Source: Pseudomonadota bacterium (GTDB lineage Bacteria; Pseudomonadota; Gammaproteobacteria; Steroidobacterales; Steroidobacteraceae). From it: 35,124 nucleotides of DNA. Positions 7,282 to 16,156 of this stretch are shown piece after piece. The stretch's first letter is position 1, and each line of letters starts with the position of its first letter. The stretch is taken from positions 1 to 35,124 of the forward strand of contig JAJYUL010000037.1 in NCBI GenBank assembly GCA_021792555.1, written 5' to 3'. Under the pieces are notes generated by a model that searched no databases, was not told the origin of the DNA, and saw nothing but the letters and a program-made list of their open reading frames with translations. A program made the translations under genes and the position numbers.

Positions 7282-9555
7282 TCAGGGCTGGAAGTAGTAG
7301 CTCGCCTTCAGGTAGTAGGTGCGCTGCTGCGCCAGCAGCGGCCGCTCGCCGCTTTCCTGGTAGCCCTCGGAGCTGCCCGCGTAGAACACCGTCCAGGGGT
7401 TCACCTGGTAGCCGATCAGCCACTGCGTGGCCAGATTGCGCGTGCGGATGGGCGTGCCGGCCGGATAGAGCGCGATGTCGTTGCGCACGTCCTGGGCCTG
7501 CGCGATGGTGTTGATGAACAGATGCGTCGTGAAATACCACGCCACGCGCACGTCGTAGAGATTGGCGGTGTAGAGCGGCGCGCCGGCCACATCGAGCCGC
7601 TGGTAATCGTCCACGAGATTGATCTTCAGGTGCCGGCCGGGGGTGATGCTGAGCGTGGTGTCGAGCGAGAGCAGCGCGCCCTTGCGCACCCCGATGTAAT
7701 CGACTCCATCGCCCTCGATGACATCGACCTCGGCGTTCAGCCAGTCGGTCGGCTGCGCGGTGGCGTCGATTTCGAACTGCTTGAGCGCGAAGGTGCGCCC
7801 GCGATAGGTCTGATCCTCGCCCGTGGCGTACAGGATGATGTGGGTCTGCGCCTGTGCGTGCACGAACGCGTACAGCCTGACCTTGCGGTCGAGCGGCGCG
7901 TTGCCGGCGATGGCGTCGGTCCAGTTCGACACCACGCCGAAGCCGCCGTTCTGCCACCAGTCCCGGTCGGGCGCGTAGAAGTCGTACTCCCCGTTGAACG
8001 CCACCTGGTTGTAGCCGACCTGCGGCAGATAGCCCAGATCGGCGCGGAAGTCCGCGCCGATGTGCGTGACGTTGAGGTCGAAGTTGTAGTTGTGGCGGTT
8101 GCGGGCGAAGTCCACCAGCCACGCCCCGCCGCCGATGCGCCCGGGATGAATGTTGAGGGTCTGCGCGACCGCGGTCGGATAGGTCGTGTTGGACGCGCCG
8201 AGGAGCGCCGTGAGGGTGTCGCTCGGGTCGATCTGCCAGCTGGCGTCCGTCGCGTACATGGCGCTATCGTAGCCGCTGCCGGCGCGGTCGGTGGCGATGA
8301 GGCCGAAGGCCGAGGCGCCGTGATCGTGGCGGTAGCGCACCATCGCATCGTGCGTGGGGAAGGCGAAGCTGCCGAGCGTGGAGGACTGGGTGCCGGGCAG
8401 CAGGATGTTCGTCGCCGAGTCGTCCGCGACCAGCGCGCCGACGGCGTTCGAGCCGACCTGGCCGACGAGCTTGCTCGCCCAGCGCGGATCGACGATCTGC
8501 AGCGTGTCGACGAGCGCCCCGGAGGGGGAGAACGAGTCGGAGCTCAAGCGCAAGTTCGGGGTGTTGAACACCTGGGTGCCCTGCTCGAAGAACGGGCGGT
8601 TCTCGGCGTAATCGAGCGCGAACCGGCGGTTGACGCTCAGCTGCAGCACATCGGGGGCGACCTGCGAGAAGTTCGGGTTGATCGTGGCCGACCATTCGAG
8701 GTCGGGGCGGATCACCCAGCGCGCATCGAGGCTCGCCTTGAGCTTCGGGGAGCCGGGGGCGAGCGCGGCCGCGGCAGCGCGGCGCCGGTCGGTGCGGATC
8801 AGGGTGAGGGCCGGAATGAGCTGCACATTGGCCGCGCGGGCCGTCACCGCGGTCGCGGTGCGCACCCGCTCGAGCGAGCAGAGCGTGCAGTTGCTGTTGT
8901 AATCGATGCGGCGGCTGAGCAGCTGGTGGCGCAGGCTGCGCGGGTAGTTGCGGAAGAACAGCATCCCCCAGTGCTGCGGCCGGCGGCTGTGCGGGAACTT
9001 GATGGCGGCGAAGGGGATGCGCATCACCACCCGGTAGCCGTGCGCGGTGCGCCGGGCGTGGCACTGCCAGACGGCGTTCCATGAGGAGTATTCGTTGTTC
9101 TGCAGGCGAAAGGCGTCCCACTCGACCCCGCCGGCGGTGCAGAAGAACTCGTACGCCCACTGCGTGTCGTCGAAGGGGCTGAGGAACACCCCGACGAAGT
9201 CCTCCGCATCGCTCGAGATGTCGTCGTGCTCGCGGTAGCGCACCCGGATCTGCCGAGGGTCGGGATCCAGCGCCCGGAAGCGCAGCCACAGCGCGCGTGC
9301 GCTGTAGCCGACTGCCACAGCGGTGGCGACCGGCGCCGGCGCGTTGTGCTCGGGGTCGATCTCGTAGGGGATCGAGAACTGCGCCGCGTGGCGCCAGGCG
9401 GCGCCGGTGGGCCGGCCGGCGCGGGTGAGCCAGGGCGTGAGATCCGGCAGCACGGGCGCATGCGCCGCGGGCCCTGGGGCGGCTGCGGCGGGGGGAAGGA
9501 CAGCGCGCAGTGCGAGCGCACAGGTGATCAAGGTGAGCGCAACGATGCGGTTCAA
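7282..9555 (-). CDS. Secreted/outer-membrane DUF5916 protein with N-terminal CBM9-like domain
   Basis: The best start is the TTG at 9555-9553, directly behind a gggggacccc ribosome binding site and followed by a signal peptide (NRIVALTLITCALALRAV), giving 757 residues; the frame stays open further upstream to 9651 but without signal character. Residues ~40-230 look like the carbohydrate-binding family 9-like beta-sandwich (GRPTGAAWRHA, ALWLRFRALDPDP, EDFVGVFLSPFDD, WDAFRLQNNEYSSWNAVW). The rest matches DUF5916: NPNFSQVAPDVLQLSVNRRF, then ENRPFFEQGTQVFNT, then an aromatic-rich alternating pattern ending in YYLKASYYFQP, typical of an outer-membrane beta-barrel end. Function is unknown; the family often accompanies sugar- or peptide-uptake genes. 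Hairpins on both sides suggest a single-gene transcript. Confidence 0.85.
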   Translation of the reverse strand: MNRIVALTLITCALALRAVLPPAAAAPGPAAHAPVLPDLTPWLTRAGRPTGAAWRHAAQFSIPYEIDPEHNAPAPVATAVAVGYSARALWLRFRALDPDPRQIRVRYREHDDISSDAEDFVGVFLSPFDDTQWAYEFFCTAGGVEWDAFRLQNNEYSSWNAVWQCHARRTAHGYRVVMRIPFAAIKFPHSRRPQHWGMLFFRNYPRSLRHQLLSRRIDYNSNCTLCSLERVRTATAVTARAANVQLIPALTLIRTDRRRAAAAALAPGSPKLKASLDARWVIRPDLEWSATINPNFSQVAPDVLQLSVNRRFALDYAENRPFFEQGTQVFNTPNLRLSSDSFSPSGALVDTLQIVDPRWASKLVGQVGSNAVGALVADDSATNILLPGTQSSTLGSFAFPTHDAMVRYRHDHGASAFGLIATDRAGSGYDSAMYATDASWQIDPSDTLTALLGASNTTYPTAVAQTLNIHPGRIGGGAWLVDFARNRHNYNFDLNVTHIGADFRADLGYLPQVGYNQVAFNGEYDFYAPDRDWWQNGGFGVVSNWTDAIAGNAPLDRKVRLYAFVHAQAQTHIILYATGEDQTYRGRTFALKQFEIDATAQPTDWLNAEVDVIEGDGVDYIGVRKGALLSLDTTLSITPGRHLKINLVDDYQRLDVAGAPLYTANLYDVRVAWYFTTHLFINTIAQAQDVRNDIALYPAGTPIRTRNLATQWLIGYQVNPWTVFYAGSSEGYQESGERPLLAQQRTYYLKASYYFQP

Positions 9556-9652
9556 GGGGTCCCCCGGGAGTGGATGCGCGGGAGAACACCGCGTGGCGCG
9601 GAAAGTTGCAACGGCCTGCGATGAGACGATCGTTCTTTGCGGTGGGAGCACG

Positions 9653-9678
9653 GCGCGCCCGGCTGCCCCGGGGCGCGC
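9653..9678 (-). terminator. GC hairpin after the single-pass Cys-rich gene
   Basis: Arms gcgcgccc (9653-9660) and gggcgcgc (9671-9678) flank a 10-base loop, starting 3 bases after the TAA of the gene ending at 9682. No U-tract follows. Confidence 0.4.
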
Positions 9679-9681
9679 GGC

Positions 9682-10305
9682 TTATCCGTGCTTGAACTTC
9701 ACGACATTGAAGGTGACCTTCGGCTCAGGGCAGATCGGCACGCGCGGGGGGTTGAGGTCGATCGCCTGGCCGGTCGTCTCGGTCACGAGCCAGCACTGGT
9801 TGAAGGCCGAGCAATAGCAGTAGCGCACGCTGAGCTTGCCCGCGTTCAGGAAGAACAGCGAGTGAAACGCCTTCCACTGCGCGAGATTGGCGCGGCCTGC
9901 GGCGAAGTGCAGAAACGTCTGGCGCTGCCCGGCGCGCAGCACGAGGCCCTGATCGGAAGCGCCGTGAAAGTGATTGGGAAGCTGCGCGATCTGGCAGCAG
10001 TTGCGCAGCAGCTCGGTGGCGGAGCGCTGCGGCTGGCCCTTCCAGAGCACCTGGAAGAATTCGACTTTCGCCGGCCCGATCCCGGAGTTCGAGAGCCGCA
10101 GAGCGAGACTGCGCGGCGGGCCCTGTGAGTCGCTCTCGAGCACCTGCACGAACGGCCAGGACGTCGCCGCCACCAGGCGCCGGTTGGTGCGCATGGTGTC
10201 GTAGCCCACCCAGAGGGAGACCGCTGCGATGACGACCGCCCCGATGGCGAGCGCGCTTTCGGCCCAGTGCCGCTCGAGCAGGGAAGGGAGCTTGGTGTCC
10301 GCCAT
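9682..10305 (-). CDS. Hypothetical single-pass membrane protein with Cys-rich extracytoplasmic domain
   Basis: The ATG at 10305 (product begins MADTKLPSLLERHW) has a ggagaggaa ribosome binding site and gives 207 residues; the open frame upstream to 10365 crosses the hairpin and is unlikely to be coding. Residues ~15-35 (ALAIGAVVIAAVSLWVGY) form one membrane anchor. The remaining ~170 residues contain six cysteines in clusters (RNCCQ, RYCYCSAFNQCW, PICPEP) and a mixed polar beta-rich pattern (SLALRLSNSGIGPAKVEFF), consistent with a folded, perhaps disulphide-bonded periplasmic domain. I do not recognise the family. It lies between the Asp-box gene and the DUF5916 gene, same strand, with hairpins on both sides. 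Confidence 0.75.
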   Translation of the reverse strand: MADTKLPSLLERHWAESALAIGAVVIAAVSLWVGYDTMRTNRRLVAATSWPFVQVLESDSQGPPRSLALRLSNSGIGPAKVEFFQVLWKGQPQRSATELLRNCCQIAQLPNHFHGASDQGLVLRAGQRQTFLHFAAGRANLAQWKAFHSLFFLNAGKLSVRYCYCSAFNQCWLVTETTGQAIDLNPPRVPICPEPKVTFNVVKFKHG

Positions 10306-10329
10306 GATTCCTCTCCGTCCAACAAGAAA

Positions 10330-10359
10330 CGGCCGCCGGGCGCGCGCGCCCGGCGGCCG
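10330..10359 (-). terminator. Perfect 30-bp GC palindrome, terminator of the Asp-box gene
   Basis: Bases 10330-10344 and 10345-10359 are exact inverted complements with no spacer. On the minus strand the palindrome starts 15 bases after the stop codon of the large gene and is followed by tttcttgtt, a partial U-tract. That makes it the best intrinsic terminator on this strand. It also lies just upstream of the next gene's ribosome binding site. Confidence 0.6.
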
Positions 10360-10374
10360 GAGCATCCCGAGCGG

Positions 10375-13300
10375 TCAGAGGGCCTTCTCGCCCTCGGCGA
10401 TCGCCGCATTCAGCCGCCGCTCGCCGGCGCGCGCCTTGCCGTCGAGGTAGTCGAACACTTTGTACTCCGCCGCCGTCGGGCGCACGTACGCCTGGTTCAC
10501 TTCGGCCGCAAGGTACGCCAGGTGGCTCCTCACCTTCGTCTCGAAGAGCAGCGTGCCCTCGCTCGAGCGGGTCTTCATCTGCACCATGCTCGCGATCGCC
10601 GCATCGAGCGCGGCGCGCGCGTGCTCGAGCGCGTTCACGTTTGACGGGACCTTCGCGATGGCCGCCTGCACGCGCGTGCGCACTGCGATCGCGCGGTTGA
10701 TCGCCCCATCGAGCGTGTTGAGCGCAGCGTGGATGCGCAGCCCGAGCGCGAGCCGGGCTTCAAGCGCGCCGGCGCCCGGGTGCAGCCGCGGATCGAGCTT
10801 CACCTCGAGGGGCGCACGCAGCATCTGCCCGTTGTAATCGAGCACCGCGGTGTAGCGGCCCGGCAGCACGGTCGGGCCGATCAGCGTGTCGGGCAGCCCG
10901 CCGGCGGCCGCGGGCGTCCAGAACCCGGTGACCTCGGTCGCATCCGGATAGCGCAGATCCCACTGGAAGCGGTCATTGCCCGGGGTGATGGCGGTGGCCT
11001 TCGCCTCGGCCGCCGCTTTGACCTCGGCCGGCGTGCGGTTGTCGCGCGCCGCGGCGCTCAACTTCGGCGCCGGGCGCTTCAGGTGCAGCGCGAAGGTGCG
11101 GATCACGTGGCCCTCGGCATCGAGGAAGCTCAGGTGCACCGGCACCTGGCCGTGGTAGTCCGCCGGGATGTGGAAGAACACCGTCGCGCCGAACGGCGGG
11201 TTGGTGCCGGCCGTGCCGATGCGCTTGGCGTAGGCGCTCTGGCCGTAGGCGTGGCTGAGCCAGGCGGTCTCGGGGGCATAGAGCGCGAGCTGCTCAGGCC
11301 CGGGGGCGGGGTGCTGCGTGAGCTGCTCGAGCAGCGCCAGGTTGTCGAGAATCCACAGCGAGCGGCCGTGGGTGGCGATGGCGACCTCGCCCTGGCGGGT
11401 GTCGATGGCGATGCCGCGCACCTGCACGCGGGGCAGGTTGAGCGTGAGCGGCTCCCAGTGCGCCCCGCCGTTGAGGCTCACGTACACCGTGTTCTTGGTG
11501 CCGGCGAGGAGCAGGCTCGGGTCCTTCGGATCCTGCGCGAGCGACAGCACGTACTCGCGCGCGGGCAGGCCGGAGGTGATCTGCCGCCAGTGCGCGCCGT
11601 AATCGGTGGTCTCGAACACATAGGGATGGAAGTCATCCCACATGTAGCGCGAGGCGCTGAGGTAGGCGGTGCCCGGGGCGCTCGCCGAGGGCACGATGGC
11701 GTTGATCTCGGTCCACTCGCGCAGCTGCGGCGGCGTGACGAGCTGCCAGTGCGCGCCGCCATCGCGGCTGACGTGCACCAGCCCGTCGGCCGAGCCCGCC
11801 CAGAGGACCTGGCCGTCGAGCGGCGAGACGGCGAGCGCCGAGATGTCCGGGAAGATCTCGGCACCGGAGGCATCGAGGTTGATCGGCCCTCCGGTCGGGC
11901 CTTCGGTGGACTTCACGTTGCGGGTCAGGTCCGGGCTGATCCGCTTCCAGGTGCGCCCGAGGTCATGGCTCTCGAGCACGTACTGCGAGGCGAGCAGCAG
12001 CGTGTGCGGATCGGTGGGCGAGAAGAAGATCGGGTGCGTCCAGCCGAAGCGGTACTTCATCTGCCGCGAGGGCGCGCCCTCCTGATAGTCCGGCCAGGGG
12101 CTGACGTCGTTGAACTGCCCGACGGCGCGGTCGTAGCAGACCATGATGCTGAAGTAGCCGCTGCCGCAGGTGACCATCGGGTTTAAGGGGTCTGGGGCGA
12201 CGAAGGTCGCCTCGTTGTAGGCCACCCCGTGCCAGGCCGCCAGCGGAATCATCCCATCGGGCGTTGCGCTCGGGCCCTCGAAGGAGCCCTCGTCCTGCTG
12301 CGCGCCGTAGAGATTGAACGGGAACTGGTTATCGAGGGCCACGTGGTAGAACTGGCCGGTCGGCTGATTGTGCTCGGTGCTCCAGGTCTTGCCGCCGTCG
12401 GTCGAGACCGTCGCCCCGCCGTCGTTGCCCTCGAGCAGGATCTGCGGGTTGCGCGGGTTGATCCACACGATGTGGTTGTCCCCGTGCGGGGTGTGCAGCA
12501 TCGAGAAGTGCTCCCCGCCGTCGTGCGAGACCCACAGCGCGTCCACCTCCGGCACGTACACCGTGTTGGGATCGGTGGGGTCGGCGTAGATCGTCATGTA
12601 GTAGAAGGCGCGCTGGCGCAGGCTCCAGCTGCGGTTCACGCGCCGCCAGTGCGCGCCGGCGTCATCGGAGCGGAACACCCCGCCGTGCTTGGCCTGCACG
12701 ATGCTGTAGAGCACCTCCGGGTCGCTCGCCGCCACCGTGATGCCGATGCGCCCGAGCACCCCGGTCGGAAAGCCCGGGTTGCGCGAGATCTCCCGCCAGT
12801 GCGCCCCGCCGTCGACGCTCTTGTACAGGCCGCTGCCGGGGCCCCCGTCATTGAGCTTCCAGGGCGTGCGGTAGGCCTGCCACATCGCCGCGTAGAGCAC
12901 CTTCGGGTTGCGCGGGTCCATGACGAGGTCGATCGCGCCGGTGCGCCCGTTGACGTAGAGCACCTTGTGCCAGGTCTTCCCGCCGTCGGTGGACTTGAAC
13001 ACGCCGCGCTCGCTGTTCGGCTTGAACACGTGGCCCATGGCCGCCGCGTACACGATGTCGGGGTTCGACGGGTCGACGATGATGGCGCTGATGGTATGGG
13101 TGTCGGTGAGCCCGGCGCGCTGCCAGGTCTTGCCGGCATCGCTCGAGCGGAACACCCCGTCCCCGGTGATCACATCGCCGCGGATGTCGCTCTCGCCGGT
13201 GCCGACGTAGAGGATCTTCGGGTCGGAGGGGGCGACCGCGATCGCCCCGATGCTCTCGCTCGAACCGGGCAGGGTGCGGTCCGTGATGTTGACCCAGCGG

Positions 13301-13560
13301 TTGCCGTAGTCGGTGCTGCGCCATACCCCGCCGTCGACGGCGCCCATGTAAAAGAGATCCGGATCCTGCGGGACCCCGGCCACGGCGACCACGCGTCCGC
13401 CGATCCAGGGGCCGACGTTGCGCCAGCGCAGCGCCGCGTACGGCGCGTTCGGCGCGCTGGCCGGCGCGGGTGCGGCAGCAGCGAGCGATACGGTGAGCAG
13501 GGCGCCGAGCGCGGCGAGCGCCGCGGCGCTCGCCCGGGCGATGCGCGGGACAGTGGGCAT
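10375..13560 (-). CDS. Large exported VPS10/sortilin-like Asp-box (BNR) beta-propeller protein
   Basis: The ATG at 13560, preceded by a ggggaggaatcg ribosome binding site, gives 1061 residues starting with a clear signal peptide (IARASAAALAALGALLTVSL..., cleavage after an Ala-rich run near residue 28). I count eleven Asp-box repeats of the SxDxGxxW type between residues ~70 and ~700, for example STDYGNRW, SSDAGKTW, STDGGKTW, SHDLGRTW and SLNGGAHW. These predict one or two large beta-propellers, as in VPS10 and sialidase/xyloglucanase-like folds. After them come an Ig-like stretch (GRYTAVLDYNGQMLRAPLEV) and a helical Ala-rich tail. Proteins of this type are commonly called glycosyl hydrolases, but no catalytic residues can be assigned; a binding or peptidase-accessory role is equally possible. 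It has its own promoter and terminator. Confidence 0.88.
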   Translation of the reverse strand: MPTVPRIARASAAALAALGALLTVSLAAAAPAPASAPNAPYAALRWRNVGPWIGGRVVAVAGVPQDPDLFYMGAVDGGVWRSTDYGNRWVNITDRTLPGSSESIGAIAVAPSDPKILYVGTGESDIRGDVITGDGVFRSSDAGKTWQRAGLTDTHTISAIIVDPSNPDIVYAAAMGHVFKPNSERGVFKSTDGGKTWHKVLYVNGRTGAIDLVMDPRNPKVLYAAMWQAYRTPWKLNDGGPGSGLYKSVDGGAHWREISRNPGFPTGVLGRIGITVAASDPEVLYSIVQAKHGGVFRSDDAGAHWRRVNRSWSLRQRAFYYMTIYADPTDPNTVYVPEVDALWVSHDGGEHFSMLHTPHGDNHIVWINPRNPQILLEGNDGGATVSTDGGKTWSTEHNQPTGQFYHVALDNQFPFNLYGAQQDEGSFEGPSATPDGMIPLAAWHGVAYNEATFVAPDPLNPMVTCGSGYFSIMVCYDRAVGQFNDVSPWPDYQEGAPSRQMKYRFGWTHPIFFSPTDPHTLLLASQYVLESHDLGRTWKRISPDLTRNVKSTEGPTGGPINLDASGAEIFPDISALAVSPLDGQVLWAGSADGLVHVSRDGGAHWQLVTPPQLREWTEINAIVPSASAPGTAYLSASRYMWDDFHPYVFETTDYGAHWRQITSGLPAREYVLSLAQDPKDPSLLLAGTKNTVYVSLNGGAHWEPLTLNLPRVQVRGIAIDTRQGEVAIATHGRSLWILDNLALLEQLTQHPAPGPEQLALYAPETAWLSHAYGQSAYAKRIGTAGTNPPFGATVFFHIPADYHGQVPVHLSFLDAEGHVIRTFALHLKRPAPKLSAAARDNRTPAEVKAAAEAKATAITPGNDRFQWDLRYPDATEVTGFWTPAAAGGLPDTLIGPTVLPGRYTAVLDYNGQMLRAPLEVKLDPRLHPGAGALEARLALGLRIHAALNTLDGAINRAIAVRTRVQAAIAKVPSNVNALEHARAALDAAIASMVQMKTRSSEGTLLFETKVRSHLAYLAAEVNQAYVRPTAAEYKVFDYLDGKARAGERRLNAAIAEGEKAL

Positions 13561-13630
13561 GATTCGATTCCTCCCCGCGGGACGGCGCGCCGTTCCGCTT
13601 TTGTTATCGGTTTCGACGGACCCGCACGAT

Positions 13631-13659
13631 AGCCTAGAGGATCGCCCCCGGGGTGACAA
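13631..13659 (-). promoter_or_regulatory. Candidate promoter of the Asp-box gene
   Basis: On the minus strand TTGTCA (13659-13654) is followed after 17 bases by TAGGCT (13636-13631). This predicts a start point near 13624 and a leader of about 65 bases before the ATG at 13560. The -35 is good (5 of 6), the -10 poor. Confidence 0.4.
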
Positions 13660-13777
13660 TTCGGCTGGGCGAGCGGGGACCTCGGCGCACCGCGGCCGGC
13701 CCCGACCTGCGGGCGGCGTGTCAAGCATGCTAGATTAGGTCTACCGGGCGAGATGCCGAGGCCAGCGAGGAGGCGCC

Positions 13778-15052
13778 GTGAATGCCAGTGACGAGAGCCT
13801 GATGACCTCACCGAATGCCGCGCAGCGGCCGCCACCGGCCGAGCCGGTGCCCGAAGCGGCGGACGGCAGCTCGCTCGAGGGGCGGATGCTCGGGCGGCTG
13901 CTGGCGAGGCTCGGCAATCCCGAGCTCGAATTCCTGCTGTGGACGGGCGAGCGCATCGCGCCGGCGGGGACCGATCCGCTCTGCCGCGTGCGCATTCCGA
14001 GCCGCGCGGTGCTGCTGTCCATTCTTTCCGATCCGCAGGTGCGCTTCCCCGACGCCTACAGCGACGGGCGCATCGAGATCGAGGGCGACCTGGTGCGGCT
14101 GCTCGAGACGGTGTACCGGGCCAGTGCGCGCGCCCCGGCGCCGATGGGCTTCAGCCGGCTGCTCGCGCATCTGCGCCGCCCGCACGTCAATACGCTCGCG
14201 GGCTCGCGCGCGAACATCCATCACCACTACGACATCGGCAACCCGTTCTACCAGCTCTGGCTCGGGCAGACCATGGCGTACACGTGCGCCTATTACCCGA
14301 CCGCCGACACCACGCTCGATGCGGCGCAGACGGCCAAGATGGACCATGTGTGCCGCAAGATGCGCCTGCGTGCCGGGGAGCGGGTCGTCGAGGCCGGCTG
14401 CGGCTGGGGCACGCTCGCGCTGCACATGGCGCGCCACTATGGCGTGAAGGTGCGCGCGTTCAATATTTCCCGCGAGCAGGTCGCCTATGCGCGCGAGCGG
14501 GCCGAGCGCGAGGGGCTCGCCGGGCAGGTCGAGTACGTGCAGGATGACTATCGGAACATCTCCGGCCGCTACGATGCGTTCGTCTCGGTCGGCATGCTCG
14601 AGCACGTGGGCGTCGAGAACTACGAGGAGCTCGGCGCCGTGGTGGCCCGCTCCCTCGGGGACAACGGCCGCGGCCTCATCCACTCCATCGGGCGCAACTA
14701 CCCCGCGCCGCTGCAGCCGTGGATCGAGAAGCGCATCTTCCCCGGCGCCCATCCGCCCTCCCTCGGACAGATGATGCGCATCTTCGAGCCGTGGGATCTG
14801 TCGATTCTCGACGTGGAGAACCTGCGCCTGCACTACGCGCAGACGCTGCGGCACTGGCTCGAGCTGTTCGAGGCCGCGAGCGCCGAGGTCGAGCGGATGT
14901 TCGACGCGAAGTTCGTGCGCATGTGGCGGATGTATCTGGCCGGCTCGATCGCCGGGTTCACCACCGGCACGCTGCAGCTGTTCCAGGTGGTGTTCGCCAC
15001 GCGCGCCAACAACGACGTGCCGATGACGCGCGCACACCTGTATACGCGCTGA
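13778..15052 (+). CDS. Cyclopropane-fatty-acyl-phospholipid synthase family SAM methyltransferase
   Basis: The 424-residue product starts at GTG 13778 behind gcgaggagg. After an N-terminal ~115-residue lipid-binding region come the family blocks SRANIHHHYDIGNPFY and TCAYY, the SAM-binding motif VVEAGCGWGTLALHMA, then MLEHVG, LIHSIG and LRLHYAQTLRHW. The residues known in E. coli Cfa to bind bicarbonate and catalyse methylene transfer (Cys of TCAYY, Glu of MLEHVG, His and Ile of HSI, Tyr of HYAQTL) all appear present, so it should be active on unsaturated phospholipid chains at the inner membrane. It is the first gene of a compact cluster; the flavoprotein gene begins 7 bases after its stop. 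A cyclopropane or a methyl/methylene-branched product are both possible. Confidence 0.92.
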   Translation: MNASDESLMTSPNAAQRPPPAEPVPEAADGSSLEGRMLGRLLARLGNPELEFLLWTGERIAPAGTDPLCRVRIPSRAVLLSILSDPQVRFPDAYSDGRIEIEGDLVRLLETVYRASARAPAPMGFSRLLAHLRRPHVNTLAGSRANIHHHYDIGNPFYQLWLGQTMAYTCAYYPTADTTLDAAQTAKMDHVCRKMRLRAGERVVEAGCGWGTLALHMARHYGVKVRAFNISREQVAYARERAEREGLAGQVEYVQDDYRNISGRYDAFVSVGMLEHVGVENYEELGAVVARSLGDNGRGLIHSIGRNYPAPLQPWIEKRIFPGAHPPSLGQMMRIFEPWDLSILDVENLRLHYAQTLRHWLELFEAASAEVERMFDAKFVRMWRMYLAGSIAGFTTGTLQLFQVVFATRANNDVPMTRAHLYTR

Positions 15053-15059
15053 GGGGCCG

Positions 15060-16058
15060 ATGCGCAGTTGCGAGGTGCTGATCGTCGGCGGGGGCCCTGC
15101 CGGCTCGAGCGCGGCCTGGCGCCTCGCGCGCGCCGGCTGCGACGTGCTGGTGCTCGATCAGGCGAGCTTCCCGCGCCTGAAGCTGTGCGCAGGGTGGATC
15201 ACCCCGGAGGTCGTGCGCGACCTCGAGATCGACATCGGCGCCTATCCGCACCGCTTCCTGACCTTCGAGCGCATGCACCTGCACGTCAAGGGGCTGCATC
15301 TGCCCATCCGCTGCGTGCAGCACTCGATCCGGCGCGTGGAGTTCGATGCGTGGCTGCTCGAGCGCTCCGGCGCGCCCGTCGTGCAGCACAGCGTGCGCGA
15401 GATCCGCGCGGAGCAGGGCGGCTACCTCATCGACGATGCGTTCCGCGCCCGCTACCTGATCGGAGCCGGCGGCACCCGCTGCCCGGTGTACCGGACGCTG
15501 TTCCGCGCTCTCAACCCCCGCGCCACGGAGCTGCAGACCGTCACGCTCGAGCACGAAATCGAGTACGACTGGCGCGATCCGGACTGCCATCTGTGGTTCT
15601 TCGAGCACGGGCTGCCGGGCTACGCCTGGTACGTGCCGAAGCAGAACGGCTGGCTCAACGTCGGCATCGGCGGCATGGCCGAGCGCATCAAGCGCTCCGG
15701 GGTGAGCATTCACGAGCACTGGGCGCGTCTGACGCACAAGCTCGACCGCAATCTCGCGCGCGGCGCGCACTACGAGCCGAGCGGGTACAGCTACTACCTG
15801 CGCGGCCGGGTGGATGTGGTGCGCCGCGGCAACGCGTTCATCGCGGGCGATGCCGCCGGGCTCGCCACGCGCGACATGGCCGAGGGGATCGGCCCTGCGG
15901 TGCGCAGCGGGCTCGCGGCCGCCGAGTCGATCCTGACCGGCGCGCCGTACCGGCTCGAGACGGTCACCGGATCGAGTCTCGGCGGCGGCTGGCCGAGCCG
16001 GCTGTTCGACTGGGCCATGACCCGCGGCGCGGGACGCGCCGCGCCGGCCCTGGCCTGA
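15060..16058 (+). CDS. FAD-dependent oxidoreductase, geranylgeranyl-reductase-like
   Basis: The 332-residue protein starts with a Rossmann FAD-binding motif (VLIVGGGPAGSSAAWRLARA, about residues 7-26), an ADP-ribose-binding acidic end (VLVLD), the substrate-domain start FPRLKLCAGWITPEV, and the second FAD motif FIAGDAAGLATRDMAEGIGP near residue 262. This is the layout of the geranylgeranyl reductase / PHBH-type family, though it is shorter than the ~390 residues common in that family. Such enzymes reduce isolated C=C bonds of isoprenoid lipids or hydroxylate aromatics. Seven bases separate it from the CFA synthase stop, so the two are almost certainly co-translated. Reduction of a lipid double bond or of a methylene intermediate is a reasonable but unproven role. 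Confidence 0.85.
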   Translation: MRSCEVLIVGGGPAGSSAAWRLARAGCDVLVLDQASFPRLKLCAGWITPEVVRDLEIDIGAYPHRFLTFERMHLHVKGLHLPIRCVQHSIRRVEFDAWLLERSGAPVVQHSVREIRAEQGGYLIDDAFRARYLIGAGGTRCPVYRTLFRALNPRATELQTVTLEHEIEYDWRDPDCHLWFFEHGLPGYAWYVPKQNGWLNVGIGGMAERIKRSGVSIHEHWARLTHKLDRNLARGAHYEPSGYSYYLRGRVDVVRRGNAFIAGDAAGLATRDMAEGIGPAVRSGLAAAESILTGAPYRLETVTGSSLGGGWPSRLFDWAMTRGAGRAAPALA

Positions 16059-16108
16059 GCGGGCGCGCGCCACCGGCCGCGCCGCGCGGGCAACGAGGTG
16101 GCGCATCC

Positions 16109-16156
16109 ATGAGCGAGCGGCGCGGCAGCGGGACGGGGGCCTGCCCGTGCGGCTAG
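16109..16156 (+). other. 15-codon mini-ORF overlapping the glycosyltransferase start
   Basis: ATG 16109 follows a gaggtgg ribosome binding site and encodes MSERRGSGTGACPCG, stopping at TAG 16154-16156, ten bases past the GTG start of the next gene in another frame. It could be a leader peptide that couples translation, or chance. No coding statistics can be drawn from 15 codons. Confidence 0.25.
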
